From NCBI GenBank assembly GCA_964517075.1, contig CAZFAT010000225.1, forward strand, positions 1-9,508: a DNA stretch of 9,508 nt, written 5' to 3'. This document shows positions 1 through 5,606 of the stretch, piece after piece; position 1 is the stretch's first letter, and each line of letters begins with the position of its first letter. The translations under genes and the position numbers were made by a program. The notes beneath the pieces are model-generated. The model did no database searches and was not told the origin of the DNA. It saw only the letters and a list, made by a program, of their open reading frames with translations. Source of the stretch: CAZFAT01 sp964517075 (GTDB taxonomy: Bacteria; Acidobacteriota; Vicinamibacteria; Vicinamibacterales; SCN-69-37).

Positions 1-460
1 GGATCTGTGCCGCCCGGTCGCGATCGAACGCTCCGGTCAGCACGCGCAGGCCGGAGGCGCGGGCGATCGCGCCGATGTTGGCCGAGAGATCGACGCCAAT
101 CGCCCGGACGCCTCGCGCCTCGAGCGGCCGCAGCAGGACGCCGTCATTGCAGCCGAACTCGACGACGACCTGCGGATGCAACCGGGCCACCAGCCACTCG
201 GCGTAGGCGTCGAAGTGCCGGACGAGCGGTTCGATGGTGCTCGAGGCGAATGAGTAGTCCTGAAACAGGAGGTCGGGATCGATCGCGTTGAGGATCTGCA
301 CGAGCCGGCAGTCGGGGCAGATGTGCACCTGGAGCGGAAAGCGGCGCTCGCCGGCGCGGTCGTCCGCGGATCGGAGGAACCCGCCGGCCAGGGCCATCTC
401 CCCCAGGTCGAGGATCTCCAGGAGATGGCCGGCGCCGCAGCCGCGGCAGTCACTGCGCAC
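1..460 (-). CDS. Zinc-finger class I SAM-dependent methyltransferase, partial (C-terminus outside the window)
   Basis: The N-terminal 153 residues of a SAM-dependent methyltransferase can be read. A zinc-binding pair of knuckles comes first (C5-x2-C8 and C48-x2-C51), then a segment with the YSFASS signature (69-74), then SAM motif I with E101-F-G-C-N-D-G107 and the acidic end of strand beta-2 at D124. This order is that of the Methyltransf_13 plus methyltransferase family that includes NDP-sugar C-methyltransferases of the TylCIII/NovU type, which usually run to about 400 residues, so more than half is missing. I start at GTG 460 because GGGAG lies six bases upstream and the first cysteine then falls at residue 5, as is normal; an in-frame ATG at 484 has a weaker ribosome site. 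The start overlaps the end of the glycosyltransferase gene by 11 bases, implying translational coupling. Inferred role: C-methylation of a keto-sugar nucleotide, though O- or other methylation is not excluded. Confidence 0.87.
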   Translation of the reverse strand, partial: MRSDCRGCGAGHLLEILDLGEMALAGGFLRSADDRAGERRFPLQVHICPDCRLVQILNAIDPDLLFQDYSFASSTIEPLVRHFDAYAEWLVARLHPQVVVEFGCNDGVLLRPLEARGVRAIGVDLSANIGAIARASGLRVLTGAFDRDRAAQI

Positions 461-1244
461 GCGCCGCTCCCGGCCGTGGCTCATCGCGAACCCGGCTGCC
501 CGGGGGGATGCGCAAACCTGCGAGGAGGGCGTACTTGAGGTAGCGCCACACCACGGAGGGACGATACGCGAAGGTCGTGGGCCGCAGCCCGGCCGTACGG
601 CTCGTGAGGATCACCGGGACCTCCGCGAATCCCCGCGCCGCGAACACACAGCAATACAGCTCCTCGAGGATGACCGGAAAGCGCGTTTCCCGCAGGCGGA
701 AGCGGAGGGCCAGCGACGTCCTGATCGCCCGAAACCCGTTCGTGCAGTCGGTGACGCCGATGCGGAAGAGCGCCCGCGCGAGGCCGTTGCCGATCCGCGA
801 CACCGTCCGCCGAAAGAACGGGACGTTCCGCATCCCGCCACCACGGCGGTACCGCGTGGCCTTGATCACTTCGATGCCCGGTGCCATCGCGTCGACGAAT
901 CGCGGAATGTCGCCGGGGGCATTGGTCAGGTCGCTGTCCATGAACAACACGTAGTCGAACCCCCCACGCGCGGCCGCTTCCACGCCCGACCGCAGCGCGG
1001 CGCCGTACCCACGATTGATGGGGTGGCTCACCACCTCGAGGCGTGGTTGATCCTGCGCCTGCCGCGCCAGGGCGGCCCCCGTGCCGTCGCGGCTGCCGTC
1101 GTTGACGGCGATCAGGCACGTGCGGGCCGGCACCTGATCCAGTATCCGGCAAATCGCCGTCACGCAGTCGGCGACGCCCGCCTCCTCGTTGTACATCGGA
1201 ACCACCACGGCCAGACTCGGACGTGGCTCGACGGCACCGCTCAC
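450..1244 (-). CDS. Family 2 glycosyltransferase (GT-A, dolichyl-phosphate mannosyltransferase-like)
   Basis: A 264-residue inverting GT2 enzyme. Visible marks are the N-terminal strand VVVPMYNEE (13-21), the nucleotide-binding VNDGSRDGT with D49 (47-55), NRGYGAALRSG (77-87), the metal-binding DSD (103-105) and DCTNGFRAIR (166-175), the last being typical of the DPM1/ArnC branch that transfers a sugar to a polyprenyl phosphate or lipid-linked acceptor. There is no C-terminal hydrophobic helix pair as in ArnC or GtrB, so it is probably a soluble or peripheral inner-membrane enzyme. The start is GTG 1244, whose first base is the last base of the upstream TAG stop (TAGTG overlap); reading on upstream gives no plausible protein. 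Its own stop lies within the next gene. The donor and acceptor sugars cannot be told from sequence. Confidence 0.93.
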   Translation of the reverse strand: MSGAVEPRPSLAVVVPMYNEEAGVADCVTAICRILDQVPARTCLIAVNDGSRDGTGAALARQAQDQPRLEVVSHPINRGYGAALRSGVEAAARGGFDYVLFMDSDLTNAPGDIPRFVDAMAPGIEVIKATRYRRGGGMRNVPFFRRTVSRIGNGLARALFRIGVTDCTNGFRAIRTSLALRFRLRETRFPVILEELYCCVFAARGFAEVPVILTSRTAGLRPTTFAYRPSVVWRYLKYALLAGLRIPPGSRVRDEPRPGAARAQ

Positions 1245-1750
1245 TAGCGCTCGTCCACCGTCCAGATATCCCAGTAGTGGGCGTCGTAGCGGGTGTCGTC
1301 GTGCAGGCTCTCCTGCAGCGGCGAGGTCGAAAAGAACAGGAGGTGGGCGTCGGGCGACAGAGACATGAACCCGTTGGCATAGCCGGCGGGAATATACAGG
1401 ACGCGGGGTTTGGCGGCGCTCAAGACGTACCGGCTGACGGACAGATCCCGCGACGGCGCATCCCAATTGTCGATCGCGACCGCGCCCACGAGCGCTGCGC
1501 CCGCGACCACGGTCACGTACTTCGCCTCGTCGCGGTGCGCGTGCCACGCGCGGACGAACCCCGCCCGATGATTCCGGACGGAGTAGAAGCGTTTGACGCC
1601 CTCGAAGTCGAAATCGTTGACGAAGCTCACCTGGCCTCGGTCATCGACCGCGACGTCGCCGGTGAACAGCGTGGGAATCGCGCGCACCTGAATCGCCGGC
1701 GCGATGTTAACTGACCTGCCCCTGACGCGCAAAGCGGCAGAGGCCCGCAC
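1244..1750 (-). CDS. RmlC-like cupin, dTDP-4-dehydrorhamnose 3,5-epimerase-related
   Basis: A cupin of up to 168 residues resembling NDP-4-keto-6-deoxysugar 3,5-epimerases. It has VDDRG (35-39), the R-x-x-H pair with R67 and H70 (RAWHAH), K77 followed by a strand ending VVAG, and IPAGYANGF (120-128), all in RmlC order. The stretch where RmlC carries its catalytic tyrosine reads LLFFSTS (137-143), with phenylalanine instead, so a different outcome (3-epimerisation only, or isomerisation) is possible. The start is uncertain: GTG 1750, TTG 1732 and GTG 1687 are in frame, none with a clear ribosome site, and GTG 1750 sits in the arm of an inverted repeat; the family fold would begin near residue 20. 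It lies between a nucleotide-sugar SDR and a glycosyltransferase, which fits keto-sugar processing. Confidence 0.85.
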   Translation of the reverse strand: MRASAALRVRGRSVNIAPAIQVRAIPTLFTGDVAVDDRGQVSFVNDFDFEGVKRFYSVRNHRAGFVRAWHAHRDEAKYVTVVAGAALVGAVAIDNWDAPSRDLSVSRYVLSAAKPRVLYIPAGYANGFMSLSPDAHLLFFSTSPLQESLHDDTRYDAHYWDIWTVDER

Positions 1751-1775
1751 CGGTCGTGTCGGACAAGGCGGGCCT
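1741..1775 (-). repeat. Intra-operon inverted repeat (8-bp arms, 19-base loop)
   Basis: AGGCCCGC (1741-1748) is the exact reverse complement of GCGGGCCT (1768-1775). The repeat lies in the only gap of the minus-strand polysaccharide operon, between the SDR stop at 1790 and the start region of the cupin gene, and overlaps the upstream-most possible start of that gene. In the transcript it would form a GC-rich hairpin. There is no following U tract, so an attenuator, processing site or RNA stabiliser is as likely as a terminator. Confidence 0.4.
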
Positions 1776-1789
1776 GGACGAAGGGCACC

Positions 1790-3322
1790 TCACGGGGCCG
1801 AGCGAGGCACGCGCTCGAGGGGGCCGTACAGGCGCGCCTGCTCCGCTGGATCGTGGAACTCTTCGACCGCGCGCCGCGTCGTGGCCACGTTGCTGTAGAG
1901 CTCGGTTCGGTAGTCCGCGTACCGGCCCGCGGCGAAGTGATCGGCCATCTCCTGAATGCCCTCTTCGATGGTGACCGTGGCCTCGAAGCCGATCAGTCGC
2001 CGAATCTTTTCAAACGAGACGCGATAGTTCCGGCGATCGCTGTCCGCCTGGTCCTCCACGAGCAGGGTCACCTCCCGGCGAGTCGACACGACGCCCCGAA
2101 CCGCCTCGGCCAGCGCTCGAATCGTCCGGTTCAGCCGGGCGTCGCCGACATTGAAGATCTGGCTCTGCACAATCGCTTCCGGCGCTTCGAGGCACAGGAC
2201 GACGGATCGCGCCAGGTCGCGCACGTGGATGAACGGCCGCCACTGCTCCGGACCGATCACGCGAATGCGCCCGTCCAGCATGGCCTGCGCCGTGAAGAGG
2301 TTGCCGACCAGATCGAACCGAGGCCGTCGCGAGTGACCGAAGACCGTCGCGAAGCGAAGGACCGTGACGAAGAAATTGTCCGGCGTCGCCCGCAGCAGCT
2401 CTCGCTCGCTGTCGATCTTGGTGCGGGCGTACAACGAGACCGGATTCAGCGCGCTGAGCTCGTCGACCTCCTCCTCCGCCATGCCGTAGACCGAGCAGGA
2501 CGACGCGAAGATGAAGCGAGAGACGCCCAGCGAGTGCGCCACCTCGTGCGCCATCCGGCTCGCCACGATGTTGGTGTGCGCCGTGTAATCGGGGTCGACG
2601 GCGCAAGCGGGGTCTCCGACGAGGCCCGCCAGGTGGACGACCGCCCGGCAGCCAGAGACCGCCTCGGTCAGTCGTGCGATGTCCGTGACGTCGCCATCAA
2701 TCAAGCGGAACCGTGAATGGCTGAGGAACTCCTGAAGGGGCTCCGTGCCGTACATCAGGCGGTCGAGCACCCGGACCGGATAGCCCCGCGACAACAGCTC
2801 GGCGACCACATGGGTCCCGATGTACCCGCCGCCGCCGAGCACCGCGATTGGCGCGTGCGGATCCGTCACGAGACGCCGCATCGGCAACGTGCTCGAGCGG
2901 GCGACGCTCGCGATCCATCGCGTGAGCATCACCGGAGGCAGCAGCAGAGCACCCCAGGCCGCCGGGACGAAGGGCTCGCGCCCCGCCAGCAGCCCCGCCC
3001 CGCAGGCGCCGGCGACGGCGACACCCAGGAGCCGCAACCGGACGCCGACGGGGCGGGTGCGATGGCGCGAATACATGCCCAGCGCCGCGTTGCCCGCGAG
3101 GAACACGGCGATCTGCAGCAGGACGGCGCCCCACGGCGGCAGGCCGGATCCGCGCACAGCCGCCAACGCGGACAGCAGCAGCGTCACCAACCCGGCTCCG
3201 GTCGCCGCGGCCACATCGAACAGGATCCGCGCCTCGTTCGGGCCGAGCGTCGCCAGGGCCAGGCCGCGGGCCCGGCGCGCGGTCGCGATTTGCCGCCAGC
3301 GGGGGCCGGTCTCACCCTTCAT
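1790..3322 (-). CDS. Membrane-anchored NAD-dependent sugar epimerase/dehydratase (extended SDR)
   Basis: A 510-residue two-part protein. Residues about 32-55, 62-84, 94-113 and 121-141 are four hydrophobic segments; their spacing and the link GMYSRHRTRP between helices 2 and 3 resemble the membrane module of FlaA1/CapD/PglF 4,6-dehydratases. Residues about 158-465 are an extended SDR: NAD-binding G163-x2-G166-x2-G169, D211 at the end of a strand, S275 in SSCSVYG, catalytic Y298-x3-K302, and WRPFIHVRDLA (361-371). It matches the GalE/WcaG-type branch of nucleotide-sugar epimerases, dehydratases and reductases rather than the CapD catalytic domain, so the pairing with this membrane module is unusual. 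Soluble relatives have about 310-330 residues. ATG 3322 overlaps the upstream stop by four bases (ATGA). Likely action is on an NDP-sugar at the cytoplasmic face of the inner membrane; the exact reaction is unknown. Confidence 0.92.
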   Translation of the reverse strand: MKGETGPRWRQIATARRARGLALATLGPNEARILFDVAAATGAGLVTLLLSALAAVRGSGLPPWGAVLLQIAVFLAGNAALGMYSRHRTRPVGVRLRLLGVAVAGACGAGLLAGREPFVPAAWGALLLPPVMLTRWIASVARSSTLPMRRLVTDPHAPIAVLGGGGYIGTHVVAELLSRGYPVRVLDRLMYGTEPLQEFLSHSRFRLIDGDVTDIARLTEAVSGCRAVVHLAGLVGDPACAVDPDYTAHTNIVASRMAHEVAHSLGVSRFIFASSCSVYGMAEEEVDELSALNPVSLYARTKIDSERELLRATPDNFFVTVLRFATVFGHSRRPRFDLVGNLFTAQAMLDGRIRVIGPEQWRPFIHVRDLARSVVLCLEAPEAIVQSQIFNVGDARLNRTIRALAEAVRGVVSTRREVTLLVEDQADSDRRNYRVSFEKIRRLIGFEATVTIEEGIQEMADHFAAGRYADYRTELYSNVATTRRAVEEFHDPAEQARLYGPLERVPRSAP

Positions 3323-4677
3323 GGCAGGCTCGCCCGGCGACGCGGTTCGCTACGGACACAATAGATGCCGTTGACCATCAGCCCGAGGTGGATCCAGAAC
3401 AACGCCAGCCACGTGCCATCGGTCACCTGGTACGCGATCACCATGAGGAGCAAGCCCAGGGTCAGGGCCTTGAGACCGACCGCCAGCGCGGGGTCGCGGG
3501 TGACGCCGGCTGCGCGCCAGGCGCGACCCGCGACCAGCCCGAACAGGGACAGCTGAATGACCAATCCCACGACCCCGGTATCGATCATCGTGTGAAGGAA
3601 CAGGCTGCTGATCCACGCCTCGGTCCCCACGCGAATGCCGTGGAGTTGCCCGAAGCTTCCGGTCCCGTGGCCCAGCAGGGGACTGGCCAGCCAGTCATTC
3701 AGTGCCCACCGGGCATCCTGAAGACGCGTGTTCGTCGTGAAGTCGGACTCGAGACGGCCCAGGGTCGACAGGCGCCCCGCGACGACGCGCCCAGGCGCAT
3801 TCGCAGGTCCGTGCTCCGACGTCCCAGCGCTCGCCGGAGCGGACAACACGTCTGGCGCGGGCAGAATCCGGAGCATCGCGATCAACACGCCCAGCAGGAC
3901 CGGCAGCGCGACCGTCGTGTGCACGAGCGCCCGGTCCGCCTCGATCGGCCTGCGCCGGTCGAACAGCAGGTAGGCCAGCGGCCCGACGGCCACCGCGGCA
4001 ATCCACGCTGACCGCGTCAGCGCCAGGACGAGGGCGCATCCGGCCAGCGCGCACGCGACCATGAGAAGCCAGGTCGCCGTCACCTCCGGACGATGTCGCA
4101 GACGCTGCGCGAGCAGGGTGTACGCGGCCACCGCCAGGAGCGTTCCAGCCAGGATGCCAAAGAGATTCCGCTCGAGCTGCGTCCCTTGGATGCTGATGCC
4201 GGCAATGATCGTGTCCTGAAGCGCGCCTGGCAGCCAGAGGTTCCCGTACTGCGCGCCAAGCCACGTGAGCAGGCCGTACGCGAGTTCGAGCAGTCCCAGC
4301 CCGAGCCAGAGCCTGAAGCCGATGATCCACCGCGCGCCATCTCGGAACGGCAGATTCGCGACTGTCAGAAAGGTCGCGGCCAGGAAGCCCATGCGGACGA
4401 CGTGCACGAAGCTTTCAGCCGGCTCCGGGGCGTAGAGCCATGACGAGACGCCGTTGACGATGACCCACGCGACCGCGAGCGCAGAGAAGGCATCGAGGCG
4501 GGCGACGGGCTCGCGGCGCAGGAGCCGCCAGCAGACGAACGCCCCGAACACGATGGGAGCGGCGAGGTGTTCTGGCCTGGCGTTACGGCCAGCGAGGGGC
4601 AGGAAGTAGGTATTCAACAGTGCCGCGACGACGAGGATGGCCAGCAGCGCAAGACTGGTTCGAACCTCGGACTTCAT
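3319..4677 (-). CDS. O-antigen ligase/polymerase family membrane protein (Wzy_C type)
   Basis: From ATG 4677 this is a 452-residue integral membrane protein with about 12 hydrophobic helices (roughly 8-27, 37-53, 63-81, 91-109, 117-140, 170-190, 200-221, 223-239, 253-272, 358-383, 398-419, 421-441) and one large non-membrane loop at about 273-357. The loop ends in SPLLGHGTGSFG (332-343), the PLLGxGxGxF signature of the Wzy_C family, followed by a conserved-type His at 362; LTRSAW (220-225) is another family landmark, with Arg 222 just after a helix. The family joins undecaprenyl-linked glycan repeat units or transfers them to an acceptor on the periplasmic side. Polymerase and ligase roles cannot be separated here. 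Alternative in-frame ATGs at 4698 and 4776 would add 7 or 33 residues; ATG 4776 has GAGG just upstream, but ATG 4677 places the first helix normally. It is the first gene of the operon seen here. Confidence 0.88.
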   Translation of the reverse strand: MKSEVRTSLALLAILVVAALLNTYFLPLAGRNARPEHLAAPIVFGAFVCWRLLRREPVARLDAFSALAVAWVIVNGVSSWLYAPEPAESFVHVVRMGFLAATFLTVANLPFRDGARWIIGFRLWLGLGLLELAYGLLTWLGAQYGNLWLPGALQDTIIAGISIQGTQLERNLFGILAGTLLAVAAYTLLAQRLRHRPEVTATWLLMVACALAGCALVLALTRSAWIAAVAVGPLAYLLFDRRRPIEADRALVHTTVALPVLLGVLIAMLRILPAPDVLSAPASAGTSEHGPANAPGRVVAGRLSTLGRLESDFTTNTRLQDARWALNDWLASPLLGHGTGSFGQLHGIRVGTEAWISSLFLHTMIDTGVVGLVIQLSLFGLVAGRAWRAAGVTRDPALAVGLKALTLGLLLMVIAYQVTDGTWLALFWIHLGLMVNGIYCVRSEPRRRASLP

Positions 4678-4824
4678 TGAGCCCCGGGCAGCGCCCATCC
4701 TTCCAGGCGACCACGGAGACGGGTCATGACCGGCTGATTGTTCCCGAACTCCAGAGGCGAGTCCAGCGGATTTCATCGTCCTCGGCCATGTCTGAGCACC
4801 CGCTTGCTCCCGGCCCGGACCCGG

Positions 4825-4853
4825 TTGACCCCATTCCTGGCCGAGGCTATGCT
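4825..4853 (+). promoter_or_regulatory. Candidate sigma-70 promoter for the cold-shock gene
   Basis: TTGACC (4825-4830; five of six matches to the -35 consensus) is followed after 17 bases by TATGCT (4848-4853; four of six to the -10). Transcription would begin near 4860, giving a leader of about 340 bases before the cold-shock start codon. Long leaders are known for cspA-type genes, which supports but does not prove the assignment. Confidence 0.4.
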
Positions 4854-5067
4854 TGCCCCTCTGCCGCGCTTTCTGAGTCGTTCGTCGGACCTACGTGCTT
4901 GCCTGCCCGGCGCTTCTCCTCATCAAAGCTGGTGACCTCGCGGCGACGTTCCGGCGGCCCCGTGTGGGCCGGCGGAGTCGCACACGGACCAGTCGTCCGC
5001 GCGGGTCGAGCAGTAGCGTGAGCATGAGGGTGCGTCGACGGGCTCCATAAGGCTGACCGTGCAGACG

Positions 5068-5112
5068 CACTCGCTGAGCGGCTGAGCGAACGAGCGGCAG
5101 CGAGTGAGCCGC
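5068..5112 (+). promoter_or_regulatory. Overlapping inverted repeats in the cold-shock leader (candidate RNA switch)
   Basis: CACTCGCTG (5068-5076) pairs exactly with CAGCGAGTG (5098-5106). A second pairing, GCGGCT (5078-5083) with AGCCGC (5107-5112), crosses the first. The one-base linker at 5077 makes a pseudoknot sterically unlikely, so the two stems should be mutually exclusive. Such alternative structures upstream of a cold-shock gene are what a temperature-responsive leader would need. No experimental or comparative support is available from sequence alone. Confidence 0.35.
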
Positions 5113-5120
5113 GCGAACGG

Positions 5121-5143
5121 CGCGGGGGTCGAGGGGCCCCGCG
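5121..5143 (+). repeat. GC-rich hairpin in the cold-shock leader
   Basis: CGCGGGG (5121-5127) is complementary to CCCCGCG (5137-5143), with a 9-base spacer that itself contributes to the palindrome GGGGCCCC (5133-5140). It is the middle of three successive stems upstream of the cold-shock gene. Confidence 0.35.
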
Positions 5144-5159
5144 AGTGCGCGCGCAGGGG

Positions 5160-5183
5160 GTTCGCGGGGCAACGCCCCCGAAC
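5160..5183 (+). repeat. Hairpin immediately upstream of the cold-shock ribosome site
   Basis: GTTCG-C-GGGGC (5160-5170) pairs with GCCCCCGAAC (5174-5183) to give a 10-bp stem with one bulged C and an AAC triloop. It ends 11 bases before the GGAGG at 5195-5199, close enough to influence ribosome access. Confidence 0.45.
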
Positions 5184-5203
5184 GGAGTCGACCGGGAGGT
5201 CAC

Positions 5204-5407
5204 ATGGCGTCGATGAGCGGTAAGGTCAAGCGGTTGGTCAGCGACAAGGGCTTCGGGTTCGTCCTCGCGCAGGACGGCCAGGAGTACTTCTTCCATCAGT
5301 CCGCCTGCGGCGGGCAGTTCGACAACCTGCGCGAGGGCCAGGCGGTGACGTTCGAAACCGGCCAGGGCCCGAAGGGACCGCGCGCCGAGAACGTCCGGCT
5401 CGCCTGA
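5204..5407 (+). CDS. Cold-shock domain protein (CspA-like)
   Basis: A 67-residue single-domain OB-fold nucleic-acid-binding protein. RNP1 is visible as KGFGFV (15-20, within MSGKVKRLVSDKGFGFV), and RNP2 as EYFFHQS (27-33), a variant of the common VFVHFS. LREGQAVTFE and GPKGPRAENVRL close the domain. CspA-type proteins of about 65-70 residues bind single-stranded RNA and DNA, melt secondary structure and help translation or transcription antitermination. GGAGG (5195-5199) is four bases before ATG 5204; a second in-frame ATG at 5213 would give the shorter, more family-like start MSGKVKR but a 13-base spacing, so the first ATG is preferred weakly. It appears monocistronic, with a long structured leader upstream and palindromes just after the stop. 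Confidence 0.95.
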   Translation: MASMSGKVKRLVSDKGFGFVLAQDGQEYFFHQSACGGQFDNLREGQAVTFETGQGPKGPRAENVRLA

Positions 5408-5413
5408 CGTCCC

Positions 5414-5464
5414 GCCGCTCGAGCGGCCACCCCGCCGCCCGTTTCCCCGCCCCGCCCGGGCGGG
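5414..5464 (+). terminator. Palindrome-rich region after the cold-shock gene, possible terminator
   Basis: Six bases after the stop lies the perfect palindrome GCCGCTCGAGCGGC (5414-5427), followed by CCCGCCCGGGCGGG (5451-5464). Either can form a very stable stem, but only a short run of three T residues (5442-5444) lies between them, so this is not a textbook intrinsic terminator. The rest of the 199-base spacer (5465-5606) has a third inverted repeat, GGCCGGG (5534-5540) with CCCGGCC (5556-5562). Confidence 0.35.
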
Positions 5465-5578
5465 CCGGGCGGCAGTCCACCGAAGTCCCAAAACCGCGTT
5501 CTTGGCGGTCGAGGACACCCTGCGGCAGCGACCGGCCGGGGGCGGCGGGCCGATTCCCGGCCAAACCGCTCCCGGATT

Positions 5579-5595
5579 CCGGCACGTCCTTTGCT
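5579..5595 (+). promoter_or_regulatory. Candidate sigma-54 (-24/-12) promoter
   Basis: CCGGCACG (5579-5586), four bases, then TTGCT (5591-5595) matches the sigma-54 consensus TGGCACG-N4-TTGCW at all but the first position. The GG (5581-5582) and GC (5593-5594) doublets are separated by exactly 10 bases, as sigma-54 requires. Transcription would start near 5606, one base before the ATG of the downstream gene, so the transcript would be nearly leaderless. That is odd and lowers confidence. Confidence 0.4.
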
Positions 5596-5606
5596 GATTG
5601 GGGGGC

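Larger units (their letters stand above)
4678..5203. other. 526-base non-coding region between divergent genes
   Basis: This separates the minus-strand polysaccharide operon from the plus-strand cold-shock gene and must hold promoters for both. I see no convincing protein gene; open frames here have compositional, low-complexity translations. The right half is rich in inverted repeats: CCGTGTG (4960-4966) with CACACGG (4981-4987), then the stems listed separately up to 5183. A sigma-70-like element for the plus strand is present near 4825. No equally good promoter for the polysaccharide operon was found by eye. The first 99 bases could instead be coding if the membrane protein starts at ATG 4776. 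Confidence 0.6.

Noticed and set aside
288..1247. Plus-strand 319-codon open frame
   Set aside because: Antisense of the methyltransferase start and the GT2 glycosyltransferase, which has DxD and other family motifs.
4923..5048. Minus-strand 41-codon open frame starting MEPVDAPSCSRYC with three cysteines
   Set aside because: It has no ribosome site, a composition like the surrounding GC-rich frames, and lies antisense to the proposed cold-shock leader. Too little to call a gene.
5068..5112. H-type pseudoknot formed by the two crossing stems
   Set aside because: The stems cross in the required order, but a single linker base would have to span about 15 stacked base pairs, so alternative folding is more likely than simultaneous pairing.
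4891..5172. Minus-strand 93-codon frame with a segment reading TLMLTLLLDPRGRLVRVRLRR, resembling a degraded protein
   Set aside because: No family match comes to mind and the rest of the translation is arginine- and proline-rich in the manner of shadow frames; the inverted repeats explain the region better.
5121..5183. Palindromes as transposon ends or an attachment site
   Set aside because: No transposase, integrase, tRNA or flanking direct repeat is seen; arms are short and differ from one another.
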